The notes under the pieces: model-generated
What the model was told of the DNA's origin: nothing
The model's database searches: none
What the model saw: the letters and a program-made list of their open reading frames with translations, nothing else
Assembly: GCA_947302435.1 (NCBI GenBank)
Contig: CAMYVQ010000002.1
Span: 34,555-98,554 of the forward strand
Source of the DNA: an uncultured Prevotella sp.
Lineage (GTDB): Bacteria > Bacteroidota > Bacteroidia > Bacteroidales > Bacteroidaceae
Direction of reading: 5' to 3'
DNA: 64,000 nucleotides
Made by a program: the position numbers and the translations under genes
Part shown: positions 26,660-35,067 of the stretch, piece after piece
How positions within the stretch are numbered: the stretch's first letter is position 1
Layout: every line of letters begins with the position of its first letter

Positions 26660-27493
26660 ATGAAGAAACTGATATGGGCCTTGGCCATGATGGGGGCGTT
26701 GGCCTTTTGCCAGCCCGTCGGGGCGCAGGGCGACTCGGCGGTGGGCGGCCCTGTAGTGGAAATGGCTGACTCGACCCTCGTGGAGGGGGCTTCCATCGAA
26801 GAACTGATTGGCGAGGAGGACATGGCGGCCATTGAGGACATGGCGGCTGAGGGCAACGGGTTCCACACCCAACTGAAGACGAAGTTCGTGGAAGGCTCGG
26901 CAGGCTTCATGTCGCTGGTGGCCCTGACCCTTGTGTTAGGTCTGGCCCTCTGCATTGAGCGCATCATCTACCTGACCCTTTCGGAAATCAATGCCAAGCG
27001 GTTGCTCTCGGACATCGAGAAGAAGGTGGATACCGGTGATGTGGAAGGCGCGAAGGCCCTCTGTCGCGACACGCGCGGCCCTGTGGCCAGTATCTGCTAT
27101 CAGGGACTGATGCACATCAATGAGGAGATGGACGTGGTGGAGCGTTCCATTGTGAGCTACGGTTCGGTGCAGTCGGCCAAGCTGGAGAAAGGCTGTTCGT
27201 GGATCACGCTGTTCATTGCCATTGCCCCGTCGTTGGGTTTCTTAGGCACGGTGATTGGCATGGTGATGGCTTTCGACCAGATTCAGGAGGCCGGCGACAT
27301 CAGTCCCACCATCGTGGCCGCAGGCATGAAGGTGGCTCTTATCACCACCATCTTCGGCATCATCGTGGCCCTCATCCTGCAGGTGTTCTACAACTTTATT
27401 CTTTCCAAGATAGAACACCTGACCTCACAGATGGAGGAGTCGGCCGTCTCACTGCTCGACATTATCATGAAACATAAACTTCAGCGCGCATGA
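26660..27493 (+). CDS. exbB: MotA/TolQ/ExbB family proton-channel protein, 277 aa
   Basis: The ATG at 26660 gives a signal-peptide-like N-terminus (MKKLIWALAMMGALAFCQPV) and an acidic periplasmic segment. Three membrane helices follow: FMSLVALTLVLGLALCIERI, ITLFIAIAPSLGFLGTVIGM, and ALITTIFGIIVALILQVFYN, the last two carrying the ExbB/TolQ core signature (APSLGFLGTVIGM). ExbB forms the pentameric proton channel that powers TonB-dependent transport with ExbD. It begins a four-gene operon and overlaps the next start by 4 bp. Confidence 0.9.
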   Translation: MKKLIWALAMMGALAFCQPVGAQGDSAVGGPVVEMADSTLVEGASIEELIGEEDMAAIEDMAAEGNGFHTQLKTKFVEGSAGFMSLVALTLVLGLALCIERIIYLTLSEINAKRLLSDIEKKVDTGDVEGAKALCRDTRGPVASICYQGLMHINEEMDVVERSIVSYGSVQSAKLEKGCSWITLFIAIAPSLGFLGTVIGMVMAFDQIQEAGDISPTIVAAGMKVALITTIFGIIVALILQVFYNFILSKIEHLTSQMEESAVSLLDIIMKHKLQRA

Positions 27494-27855
27494 GCTTCTA
27501 TGAGTCACCCCTGTTTGTGGAGCTGCTGCTCGACGGCATCTATCTGCTGCTGATAGCAGTCGTAGGGCTGACGGCATGGTCGGCTCTGCGCACGGTGCGC
27601 CTTAGGAAAGGGCAGGACGGTGAAGAGCGCATACCGGCCCGGGGGATAGCCTGGGGCGTGGCCGCCCTGTTGGTGCTGACCCTTTCGGCCACCGCCTTAT
27701 TAGCCGATACCACCCCGCTGACCATCAACGGAAAAACGTTCTCGGATACGTTCTGGCTGCGTGTCAGCGACATGCTGATCAACACCTCCGGCGTGCTGAT
27801 GCTTGTGGCCATCGTCTGTGCCCTGTTTGGCATGAGACGATGGATTGTGAAATAA
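27490..27855 (+). CDS. Small membrane protein of unknown function within the ExbB/ExbD operon, 121 aa
   Basis: Three hydrophobic segments are visible (LLLDGIYLLLIAVVGLTAW, GIAWGVAALLVLTLSATALL, GVLMLVAIVCALFGM). The start overlaps the exbB stop by 4 bp, implying coupled translation. I recognise no domain. Position between exbB and exbD suggests an accessory subunit of the channel complex, which is inference only. Confidence 0.75.
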   Translation: MSFYESPLFVELLLDGIYLLLIAVVGLTAWSALRTVRLRKGQDGEERIPARGIAWGVAALLVLTLSATALLADTTPLTINGKTFSDTFWLRVSDMLINTSGVLMLVAIVCALFGMRRWIVK

Positions 27856-27882
27856 GTCTGTCGTCTAATCCTACTAATCGCC

Positions 27883-28458
27883 ATGTTTTCTCGTCCCAAA
27901 AGAAGAGTTCCCAGCCTCAACACCACGGCAACGGCAGACATCTCGTTCATGCTGCTCATCTTCTTTTTGGTGGCCTCGTCCATGGATTCCGACAAGGGAC
28001 TGCCTCGCCAGTTGCCTCCGCCTGAGAACGAGCAGGTGGAACAGGAACTCAAGGTGAAAGAGCGCAATGTGCTGAGAATAGCCCTGAGCGCCGACGACCA
28101 GCTGACATGCAACGAGGAACCCATCACAGCCGAGGCACTGACGAAGCGCGTGGCCGACTTTGTGGCCAATGTCGCTGACGACCCCTCGCTGCCTGAGAAG
28201 AGCACGCGCGAGCTGAACTATTTCGGTCGTTGTCAGGTCAGCGACCGTCATGTGCTTCTGCTGCAGGTGGACCGGCAGACTAACTACGATGCCTACTTCC
28301 AGATGCAGAACGCCATTGCACGGGCCTACAACCAGCTGCGTAACGACCTTGCCCTGCGGCAGTTCCACCGTCCCTACGCCAAGTGTACGTCCGAGCAGCG
28401 CAATGCCATTGCCTTGGTCTATCCGCAGCGCATCAGTGAGGACGTTTCAGGGGAATAG
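27883..28458 (+). CDS. exbD: ExbD/TolR family protein, 191 aa
   Basis: The N-terminal cytoplasmic stub MFSRPKRRVPSLNTTATADI is followed by a single membrane helix SFMLLIFFLVASS and a periplasmic domain. The ATADISFMLLIFFL segment carries the conserved helix Asp expected to relay protons. It has a family-typical membrane topology but a longer periplasmic part than E. coli ExbD. It is followed 22 bp later by a second ExbD-like gene, a two-ExbD arrangement common in Bacteroidetes. Confidence 0.87.
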   Translation: MFSRPKRRVPSLNTTATADISFMLLIFFLVASSMDSDKGLPRQLPPPENEQVEQELKVKERNVLRIALSADDQLTCNEEPITAEALTKRVADFVANVADDPSLPEKSTRELNYFGRCQVSDRHVLLLQVDRQTNYDAYFQMQNAIARAYNQLRNDLALRQFHRPYAKCTSEQRNAIALVYPQRISEDVSGE

Positions 28459-28480
28459 AGCCTAAATATTGGAAGAAACC

Positions 28481-28951
28481 ATGATGCGAAACCGCCGATT
28501 CATACATAGGAAAGAGCATAAGGTGCCGGGGCTGAACACTTCGTCGCTGCCTGACCTGATTTTCACCGTGCTGTTCTTCTTCATGATTGTCACCCACATG
28601 CGCGACGTTGACCTGAAGGTGCGCTATCAGGTGCCACAGGGCACTGAGTTGCAGAAGCTGGGCCATAAGTCGGCTGTCACCTATATCTATATTGGACGGA
28701 AGGCACAGTCGGGCAAGGCCGAGGGCGACGAGTTCTTCATCCAGCTGAACAACGAGCTGGCCACCATCGACGACATCAAGGCGTATATAGAGAAAGAGCG
28801 TGCCGGCATGGGCGACGAAGACCGCGCCCACATGACCGTGAGCATCAAGGCCGACCGCGATGTGCCTATGGGCATCATAGCCGACGTGAAGAAGATGCTC
28901 CAGCAATCGTTCGCCCTGAAAATCAATTATTCGGCTACCGAAAAAAAGTAG
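28481..28951 (+). CDS. Second ExbD/TolR family protein, about 156 aa
   Basis: The start was placed at the ATG ATG pair (28481/28484) rather than a TTG at 28469. It begins with basic residues and KVPGLNTSSLPDLIFTVLFF, the ExbD-type helix with its conserved Asp, then a periplasmic domain (VDLKVRYQVPQGTEL, TIDDIKAYIEKE, MTVSIKADRDVPMG). It completes the exbB-unknown-exbD-exbD operon. Confidence 0.87.
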   Translation: MMRNRRFIHRKEHKVPGLNTSSLPDLIFTVLFFFMIVTHMRDVDLKVRYQVPQGTELQKLGHKSAVTYIYIGRKAQSGKAEGDEFFIQLNNELATIDDIKAYIEKERAGMGDEDRAHMTVSIKADRDVPMGIIADVKKMLQQSFALKINYSATEKK

Positions 28952-28976
28952 AATCCTATCATAAAAATACGAGAAT

Positions 28977-29501
28977 ATGGCAAATCAACGACTTGATCAT
29001 TTGGATAAGCAGATCCTGAGGCTCATTGCCGCAGATGCGCGTATCCCTTTTCTTGAAGTGGCAAGGGCTTGCAATGTGAGTGGTGCCGCTATCCATCAGC
29101 GTATCCAGAAACTCACCAACATGGGCGTGCTGAAAGGCTCGCAGTTCATCATAGACCCTGAGAAGGTGGGCTATGAGACCTGTGCCTATATCGGACTGAA
29201 CCTGAAGAATCCCGAATCGTTCGACGAGGTGGTGGAACAGCTGAAGCTGATTCCTGAAGTGGTGGAGTGCCATTATACCACGGGCGACTACGACCTTTTC
29301 ATCAAAATCTATACCCTCAATAACCATCACCTGCTCAACATCATCCACGACAAGCTGCAACCGTTGGGACTGGCCCGTTCGGAGACCATCATCTCCTTCC
29401 ATTCGGCCATCGACCGGCAGTTGCCCATCTGCGATCTGGCTCTCGGTGAGGAGGAGGCCAAAAGTGAAGAAGGTATAGAGAAGACTGAAGCACCGGAGTG
29501 A
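28977..29501 (+). CDS. Lrp/AsnC family transcriptional regulator, 174 aa
   Basis: An N-terminal winged helix (LDHLDKQILRLIAADARIPF, VSGAAIHQRIQKLTNMGVLKG) is followed by the RAM ligand-binding domain (TCAYIGLNLKNPESFDEVVE, VVECHYTTGDYDLFIKIYT). These feast/famine regulators form octamers whose DNA binding responds to amino acids; the effector is unknown. It sits 25 bp after exbD and 3 bp before tex, so it may be part of either transcript. Confidence 0.92.
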   Translation: MANQRLDHLDKQILRLIAADARIPFLEVARACNVSGAAIHQRIQKLTNMGVLKGSQFIIDPEKVGYETCAYIGLNLKNPESFDEVVEQLKLIPEVVECHYTTGDYDLFIKIYTLNNHHLLNIIHDKLQPLGLARSETIISFHSAIDRQLPICDLALGEEEAKSEEGIEKTEAPE

Positions 29502-29504
29502 GTT

Positions 29505-31664
29505 ATGAATCATCAGACATTTGCCTCAATCATAGCGAAGAGCCTTGGCTTGCAGGGCGATGCGGTGGGCAATACGCTGGCACTGATCGACGAGGGCTGC
29601 ACCATCCCCTTCATTGCGCGCTATCGCAAGGAGCGGACGGGCGGACTGAACGAGGTGCAGATTGCGGCCATCAGCGAGCAATACGAGAAGCTGAAGGAAA
29701 TCGAGAAGCGCAAGGAAACGGTGGTGAAGACCATCACGGACTTGCAGAAGATGACCCCCGAATTGGAGAAGCGCATTGCCGACTGCTGGAACGCTACTGA
29801 ACTGGAAGACATCTACCTGCCTTTCAAGCCCAAGCGGCGCACACGTGCCCAAGTGGCTCGTGAACAAGGGCTGGAGCCGTTGGCCACCATCCTCATGATG
29901 CAGCGCGAGCGCGATCCTGAACAGGCTGCCCAGAAGTTTGTGAAGGGCGACGTGAAAGATGCCGAACAGGCACTGAAGGGCGCACAGGACATCATTGCCG
30001 AGATGGTGAGCGAGGACGAGCGGAGCCGTCAGCAGGTGCGCTCGGCATTCCGTCGCGAGGCTGTCATCACGTCGAAGGTGGTGAAGTCGAAAGCCGACAC
30101 CGACGAGGCAGCCAAATACAGCGACTACTTCGACTGGCAGGAACCGCTGAAACGCTGTTCCCCCCACCGTCTGTTGGCCATGCGTCGAGGTGAGGCCGAG
30201 GGCATTCTGCGCGTGTCGATTTCCGTCGATGACGAGGACTGCACCGAGCGGCTGAAACGTCACTATGTCTATGGGAACACTCCTTGCGGGAAGTTGGTTG
30301 CCGAAGCTGTCGAGGATGGCTACAAGCGGTTGCTGGAACCTTCGATAGAGACGGAGTTCGCTAACGAGAGCAAGGAAAAGGCCGACGACGAGTGTATCCG
30401 CGTGTTTGCCGAGAATCTGCGTCAGTTGCTGTTGGGCGCTCCCTTGGGACAGAAGCGCGTGATGGGCATCGATCCAGGCTTCCGCACGGGCTGCAAGGTG
30501 GTGTGTCTCGATGCGCAGGGCAATCTGCTGCACCATGAGGCCATCTTCCCCCATCCCCCAGTGAACCGCCGCATGCAGGCCATTGTCCATGTGGAGCAGA
30601 TGCTGAAGGACTATCAGATAGAGGCAGTTGCCATCGGCAACGGAACGGCCAGCCGTGAGACGCGTGCCTTCGTCGAGGATTGTCTTTCTGGATATTCTGT
30701 AGGCTTCGGACAGTCAGGTAAGCCAAGTGTCTTCGTCGTCAGTGAGGACGGTGCTTCGGTCTATTCGGCCTCGAAGGTGGCACGCGACGAGTTCCCCGAT
30801 GAGGATGTCACCGTTCGTGGGGCCGTTTCGATAGGCCGCAGGTTGATGGATCCGTTAGCCGAATTGGTGAAGATTGACCCGAAGAGCATTGGCGTGGGGC
30901 AGTATCAGCACGACGTGGATCAGACGAAGCTGAAGAAGCAGTTGGACCAGACGGTGGAGAGCTGCGTCAACTCAGTAGGCGTGAACCTGAACACGGCCTC
31001 CAGCCATCTGTTGCAATATGTCAGCGGACTGGGGCCTGCCTTGGCTAAGAACATTGTGGACTATCGGAAGGAGAACGGCGCCTTCACCTCGCGTACACAA
31101 TTGAAGAAAGTGCCCCGTCTGGGGGCTTCCGCTTTCCAGCAGTGTGCCGGTTTTCTGCGCATTCCCGAAGCCAAGAATCCGCTCGACAACAGTGCCGTTC
31201 ATCCCGAAAGCTACAAGGTGGTGGAACAGATGGCAAAGGATCAGCAGTGCAGCGTGGCCGACCTGATGAAAGACAAAGACCTTCGTGCGCGTATAGATAT
31301 AAAGCGGTATGTCACCGAGGAGGTGGGACTGCCCACGCTGACCGACATCATGAAGGAATTAGAGAAGCCGGGACGCGACCCGCGTGAGCAGATAGAGGAA
31401 TTTGAGTTTGCCAAGGGCATTGAGAGTGTCGACGACCTCGTGGAGGGCATGGAGCTGCCCGGCATCGTGACCAATATCACGGCCTTTGGCGCCTTTGTCG
31501 ATATTGGCGTGCATCAGGACGGGTTGGTGCATATCTCGCAACTGGCCGACAAATATGTGAAAGACCCGAACCAAGTGGTGAAACTGCATCAGCACGTCAG
31601 AGTGCGCGTGCTGGAGATCGACCGTCGGCGCAACCGCATCTCGCTCTCCATGAGAGGGCTATAG
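29505..31664 (+). CDS. tex: Tex-family RNA-binding transcription accessory protein
   Basis: The 719-residue protein has the Tex layout: N-terminal helical domain, an RNase-H-like YqgF domain (RVMGIDPGFRTGCKVVCLDA, around residue 320), helix-hairpin-helix repeats (LLQYVSGLGPALAKNIVDYR) and a C-terminal S1 domain (GIVTNITAFGAFVDIGVHQD). Tex is a conserved nucleic-acid-binding protein linked to transcription and RNA handling. It starts 3 bp after the Lrp-type regulator and ends in a clear terminator. Confidence 0.95.
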   Translation: MNHQTFASIIAKSLGLQGDAVGNTLALIDEGCTIPFIARYRKERTGGLNEVQIAAISEQYEKLKEIEKRKETVVKTITDLQKMTPELEKRIADCWNATELEDIYLPFKPKRRTRAQVAREQGLEPLATILMMQRERDPEQAAQKFVKGDVKDAEQALKGAQDIIAEMVSEDERSRQQVRSAFRREAVITSKVVKSKADTDEAAKYSDYFDWQEPLKRCSPHRLLAMRRGEAEGILRVSISVDDEDCTERLKRHYVYGNTPCGKLVAEAVEDGYKRLLEPSIETEFANESKEKADDECIRVFAENLRQLLLGAPLGQKRVMGIDPGFRTGCKVVCLDAQGNLLHHEAIFPHPPVNRRMQAIVHVEQMLKDYQIEAVAIGNGTASRETRAFVEDCLSGYSVGFGQSGKPSVFVVSEDGASVYSASKVARDEFPDEDVTVRGAVSIGRRLMDPLAELVKIDPKSIGVGQYQHDVDQTKLKKQLDQTVESCVNSVGVNLNTASSHLLQYVSGLGPALAKNIVDYRKENGAFTSRTQLKKVPRLGASAFQQCAGFLRIPEAKNPLDNSAVHPESYKVVEQMAKDQQCSVADLMKDKDLRARIDIKRYVTEEVGLPTLTDIMKELEKPGRDPREQIEEFEFAKGIESVDDLVEGMELPGIVTNITAFGAFVDIGVHQDGLVHISQLADKYVKDPNQVVKLHQHVRVRVLEIDRRRNRISLSMRGL

Positions 31665-31670
31665 ATAGTC

Positions 31671-31699
31671 AAAAAAAGGAGGTTCAAAGCCTCCTTTTT
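31671..31699 (+). terminator. Intrinsic terminator after tex
   Basis: AAGGAGG and CCTCCTT form the stem around a 7-nt loop, with a T run to 31699. Confidence 0.85.
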
Positions 31700-31788
31700 G
31701 CATTCTTACCGGACTCTTTCCAGCAGGTTGATTGATATAAGTGGTTGGGTCGAAACCGAAAGCCATGTTTTGAAGTCGCCCACTTGTG

Positions 31789-33135
31789 TCAGTCGTTTAT
31801 CTGCACGTTTTTCACCACACAATTCTCAATCAAGGTGGGGTCGAAAGCCTTCTTCTGGTCTTTCACTTCGATGTTCTCGAAAGTGAAATCTGTCAGTCGG
31901 TATTTGTCGCTCTTGCCTACGTCGAAGAAGTTCTTGCTATCCATTTTGATGTTGCGGATGGTGATGTTGTTGCATTGTGACAGCGGCATGTCGTCGCGCT
32001 GTTCGGGCTTGAAGAACTGCGTCCAGGGACGACATACAAGGAACATGTCACAATGGCCTGTCATGTCTTCGATGGTCACATATTCGTAATGCTGGGGGGT
32101 GTCGGGGCGCATCTTCAGCCAAAGCACGCGCTGGGCACTGCCCACCTTGCACCGGCGCAGAATGACGTTACGGTCGTGCAGGCTCTCTGAGCCTAACGTC
32201 AGGCAACCATGCACCTGGCCGTAGGTGCAGTCCTGTATCAGGATGTTCTCGCAAGGGCCGTTGTCTGGATTCTGGTCTGCCCATGTACCTTTGCCGCCTT
32301 TCAGCACCACGGCATCGTCGTTGACGTTCATATAGCAGCCGCTGACCAGCACGTTCTTACAGACATCAAGGTCGATGGCATCGCTTGAGGGCGCACCCCG
32401 TTTAGGGTCGACAGGAGTCACATTGCTGGTGGGGGCGAAAATGTAGCAGCCTAAGTAGCGCACGTTTTCGCATCGGTAGAGATGGTTGGTCCAGAAGGGG
32501 GAGTTGATGATGCGCACGTCCTGCACCGTGACGTTCTTGCTGTTCGAGATATACACATTGCGGGGGCGAAGTGCCTCAAGGTTGGTACAATCCTTATTGA
32601 ACTGACGGCGAATCCAGAACTCTTCCCAATAGGGCTGTCCGTTGCCGTTGATGGTTCCCGGGCCAGTGATGGTGAAACCGTCCACGCCGTCGGCATTGAC
32701 CAAGGCTGCAAAATAGTTGAGTGTCTGCCCCTCCATGCGGGTCTTGACCAACTTGAAGTCGCGGATGCGCTCACTGCCGCGCAGTTCCCCATTCTCTGCT
32801 ATATGCAGGTGTGTGCCAGGTTTGAAGAACAGCGAACCGCTCACCACATGTCCCCGTGGAATGACGATGACCCCACCGCCTTCCTGGGCGGCCCGGTCGA
32901 TGACGGCCTGAATCTTCTCGGTCTGCACCTCGTTCGAGTAGTTCTTCACTCCGTAGAGGGTGACATCATACTGTTTCCCCAATGTCGACAGGTCAATGCG
33001 TGTGGTGTCGCTGAACCATGCCGGGATAGGGCTGCCGTCGGGCCAAAGTTCCTGTTGCGTGACTGTTTTTTTCTTTCCCATAGACATTGTGCAGAGCATC
33101 AGCAGCACCATGCCGAAAAATAAACGTTTTTTCAT
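31789..33135 (-). CDS. Secreted glycoside hydrolase family 28 (polygalacturonase-type), 448 aa
   Basis: A signal peptide (MKKRLFFGMVLLMLCTMSMG) leads into a right-handed beta-helix. The GH28 motifs are present in order: SSDAIDLD (the NTD-type motif, around 252), NVNDDAVVLK (the DD motif, around 270), VHGCLTLGSE (GHG-type, around 308) and RVLWLKMR (RIK-type, around 338). The three catalytic aspartates are kept. The family hydrolyses galacturonan or rhamnogalacturonan; the variant motifs fit the exo- or unsaturated-product subgroups of Bacteroidetes. A -7 element (TAACTTTG, minus strand, 33165-33172) lies upstream. Confidence 0.9.
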   Translation of the reverse strand: MKKRLFFGMVLLMLCTMSMGKKKTVTQQELWPDGSPIPAWFSDTTRIDLSTLGKQYDVTLYGVKNYSNEVQTEKIQAVIDRAAQEGGGVIVIPRGHVVSGSLFFKPGTHLHIAENGELRGSERIRDFKLVKTRMEGQTLNYFAALVNADGVDGFTITGPGTINGNGQPYWEEFWIRRQFNKDCTNLEALRPRNVYISNSKNVTVQDVRIINSPFWTNHLYRCENVRYLGCYIFAPTSNVTPVDPKRGAPSSDAIDLDVCKNVLVSGCYMNVNDDAVVLKGGKGTWADQNPDNGPCENILIQDCTYGQVHGCLTLGSESLHDRNVILRRCKVGSAQRVLWLKMRPDTPQHYEYVTIEDMTGHCDMFLVCRPWTQFFKPEQRDDMPLSQCNNITIRNIKMDSKNFFDVGKSDKYRLTDFTFENIEVKDQKKAFDPTLIENCVVKNVQIND

Positions 33136-33488
33136 CTTCTTGCTTTTAGATTAGTTTTCAAGGGCAAAGTTACGGAAAAACGAGAGAAATGAAAAGAAAA
33201 ACGAGCTTTTTCTTAATTTATAATCACGAATTATTTCATCATTGATTTTAGGGCGTTTTACAAAGTCGTCGACTTTGTAAATTCATTTCATATCAATGCC
33301 GAAACGATGTGACTGCAGTGGTCAGACGAACTTCATTCTACGGAACTTAATTGCGGCAGTGCAGTTAATAAGTGAGGGCTTAAATGTTGTTAAATACGTG
33401 TGCGATGGGATGATAAAATACTCAAATTATTGATTTTGTTTCCAAAAATCATTATATTTGCAGAGTTTTAGAAACAAAACGTGTAAGA
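33136..33488. other. 350-bp divergent intergenic region
   Basis: It carries the GH28 promoter element (33165-33172, minus), the contracted palindromic repeat copy B (33260-33278), and a promoter for the AbiE pair with TATATTTG at 33453-33460. No gene is seen. Confidence 0.6.
33260..33278. repeat. Palindromic repeat family, copy B (single contracted unit)
   Basis: One 19-bp unit ACAAAGTCGTCGACTTTGT. On the minus strand its upstream flank GATATGAAATGAATTT matches that of copy A with one change, and AAAACG follows. It therefore looks like copy A in the opposite direction with two internal units deleted. Confidence 0.85.
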
Positions 33489-34106
33489 ATGGACTTTCTG
33501 ACATTCAAGGAACGGTTGTACCCGATGGGGTGTTTCAACATCAATCAGGTGCTGTTATGGGAGAAGAATTTCGACCGTAACAACCTGACGCGATGGTGCC
33601 GTAGAGGGTTGCTGGTGAAGTTGAGGAACCAGTATTATGCCTTTCCAGAGTATCGGCAGGTGCCAGACTTCTCACGTTATGTAGCCAATCGCATCTATGC
33701 CCCTTCGTATATCAGTCTGCATAGTGCCTTGTCGTTCTATGGCATGATACCAGAAGAGGTGGTTCAACTGACGAGTGTGACAACGCTGAAGACCGCCCGT
33801 TTTGAGAACGTCTTTGGAACGTTCCATTATCAGAATGTGAAGACACCGCTCTATTTCGGCTATGAAATCAAGACGATGCAAAGCGGACGAGGTCTGTTGT
33901 TTGCCACCCCAGAGAAGGCGTTACTCGATTTGCTCTACCTGAATCCCTATTATAAGACAGAGCAGGATATGGAGGAATTGCGCCTGGATGAGGATTTTAT
34001 GCAGAACGAACTGAACATAGAACGTTTGAACGACTACCTCTCGAAAATAGAGAGCAAGACGCTGGAACAGAAAGTAAAACGCTTAATGAAGGTTTATGAA
34101 CTATGA
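33489..34106 (+). CDS. Type IV toxin-antitoxin AbiEi-like antitoxin, 205 aa
   Basis: An N-terminal winged helix (FNINQVLLWEKNFDRNNLTR WCRRGLLVKLRNQYY) precedes the AbiEi C-terminal region (IYAPSYISLHSALSFYGMIP; LFATPEKALLDLLYLNPYY). This domain order matches AbiEi-type transcriptional repressors that neutralise AbiEii toxins. Its stop overlaps the next start by 4 bp. Codon use and AT content mark it as the beginning of an accessory island. Binding to its own promoter would be expected. Confidence 0.85.
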   Translation: MDFLTFKERLYPMGCFNINQVLLWEKNFDRNNLTRWCRRGLLVKLRNQYYAFPEYRQVPDFSRYVANRIYAPSYISLHSALSFYGMIPEEVVQLTSVTTLKTARFENVFGTFHYQNVKTPLYFGYEIKTMQSGRGLLFATPEKALLDLLYLNPYYKTEQDMEELRLDEDFMQNELNIERLNDYLSKIESKTLEQKVKRLMKVYEL

Positions 34107-34885
34107 TAGATATTGAATACATACGCAGTTTCTTTCCACCCGCAATAGCCTGCGAAAGCCGCTTCGACCGCTATATGCTGAAGGAGTATCTGCAACTGCT
34201 GATACTCGACCATCTGGCTACGACACCATATATTAATAAGGTGTCATTCATTGGTGGTACGAACCTTCGACTGATTCAGGGAATTGACCGATTCTCTGAG
34301 GATCTGGACTTCGACTGCAAGGATTTGAGTGAATCGGAGTTTATGGCGATGACGGATAGTGTTGTAACCTACTTGCGGCAGAATAATATCAATGTGGAAA
34401 CTCGCGACAAGCCCAATCCGAAACTGACGGCCTTTAGGCGTAATCTCTATTTCCCGGAAATGCTGTTCGACTTGGGACTGACGGGCCATAAGGAAGAACG
34501 TCTTTTGCTAAAAGTTGAAGCACAGGATCAGGGCGTTCCATACCAGCCTGTCGTTGCGAACATCAACAGAATGGGATTCTTCTTTGGTGTTCAGGTGCCG
34601 CCGATAGACGTGCTTTGTGCGATGAAGTTTGCTGCCATCTTGGCCCGTCAGAAAGGGCGTGACTTCTATGATGCCATCTTTCTGTTGTCGAAGACCAAAC
34701 CGAATCTGGATTTCCTGTCTGCCAGAGCAGGCATATCTTCCATTGATGAACTCAAAACATCCATTGCCGAGCGGCTGAAGGATATTGATTTGAACCATAA
34801 GAAGCGTGACTTCTCCCATCTGGTTTTCAATGAACAGAACGCTGAAAGAATCCTACAGTTCCCTGATGTCATAGCAGCACTATGA
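34103..34885 (+). CDS. Type IV toxin-antitoxin AbiEii-like nucleotidyltransferase toxin, 260 aa
   Basis: The nucleotidyltransferase signature FIGGTNLRLIQGIDRFSEDL followed by DFD lies at about residues 50-70, with the Lys-containing LLKVEAQDQG and a helical C-terminal part (CAMKFAAILARQKGRDFYDA). AbiEii toxins use such a fold to inactivate tRNA or another target by nucleotidyl transfer, causing abortive infection. It is translationally coupled to the AbiEi gene. The pair appears intact. Confidence 0.87.
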   Translation: MIDIEYIRSFFPPAIACESRFDRYMLKEYLQLLILDHLATTPYINKVSFIGGTNLRLIQGIDRFSEDLDFDCKDLSESEFMAMTDSVVTYLRQNNINVETRDKPNPKLTAFRRNLYFPEMLFDLGLTGHKEERLLLKVEAQDQGVPYQPVVANINRMGFFFGVQVPPIDVLCAMKFAAILARQKGRDFYDAIFLLSKTKPNLDFLSARAGISSIDELKTSIAERLKDIDLNHKKRDFSHLVFNEQNAERILQFPDVIAAL

Positions 34886-34968
34886 CCAGCCGCAAAGGCA
34901 GTTGGATATTCACTTGGAACAAGGAGGGAAAGAAAATCAGTGTAAAAAGTGCCCCTGACATACAATAA
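34882..34968 (+). CDS. Possible 28-residue mini-protein coupled to the toxin gene
   Basis: An ATG overlaps the toxin stop (ATGA) and opens a short frame, MTSRKGSWIFTWNKEGKK followed by ISVKSAPDIQ. No family is known and it could be chance or the leftover of a larger gene. Confidence 0.2.
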   Translation: MTSRKGSWIFTWNKEGKKISVKSAPDIQ

Positions 34969-35067
34969 ATAAATGAATAGGAGACTTAGGAGAAATACAG
35001 ATATTCATTGATGAGCAGAAAACGCTAAGATAATCAAAACCGTTTACAACATTTGGAATTAGGGACT

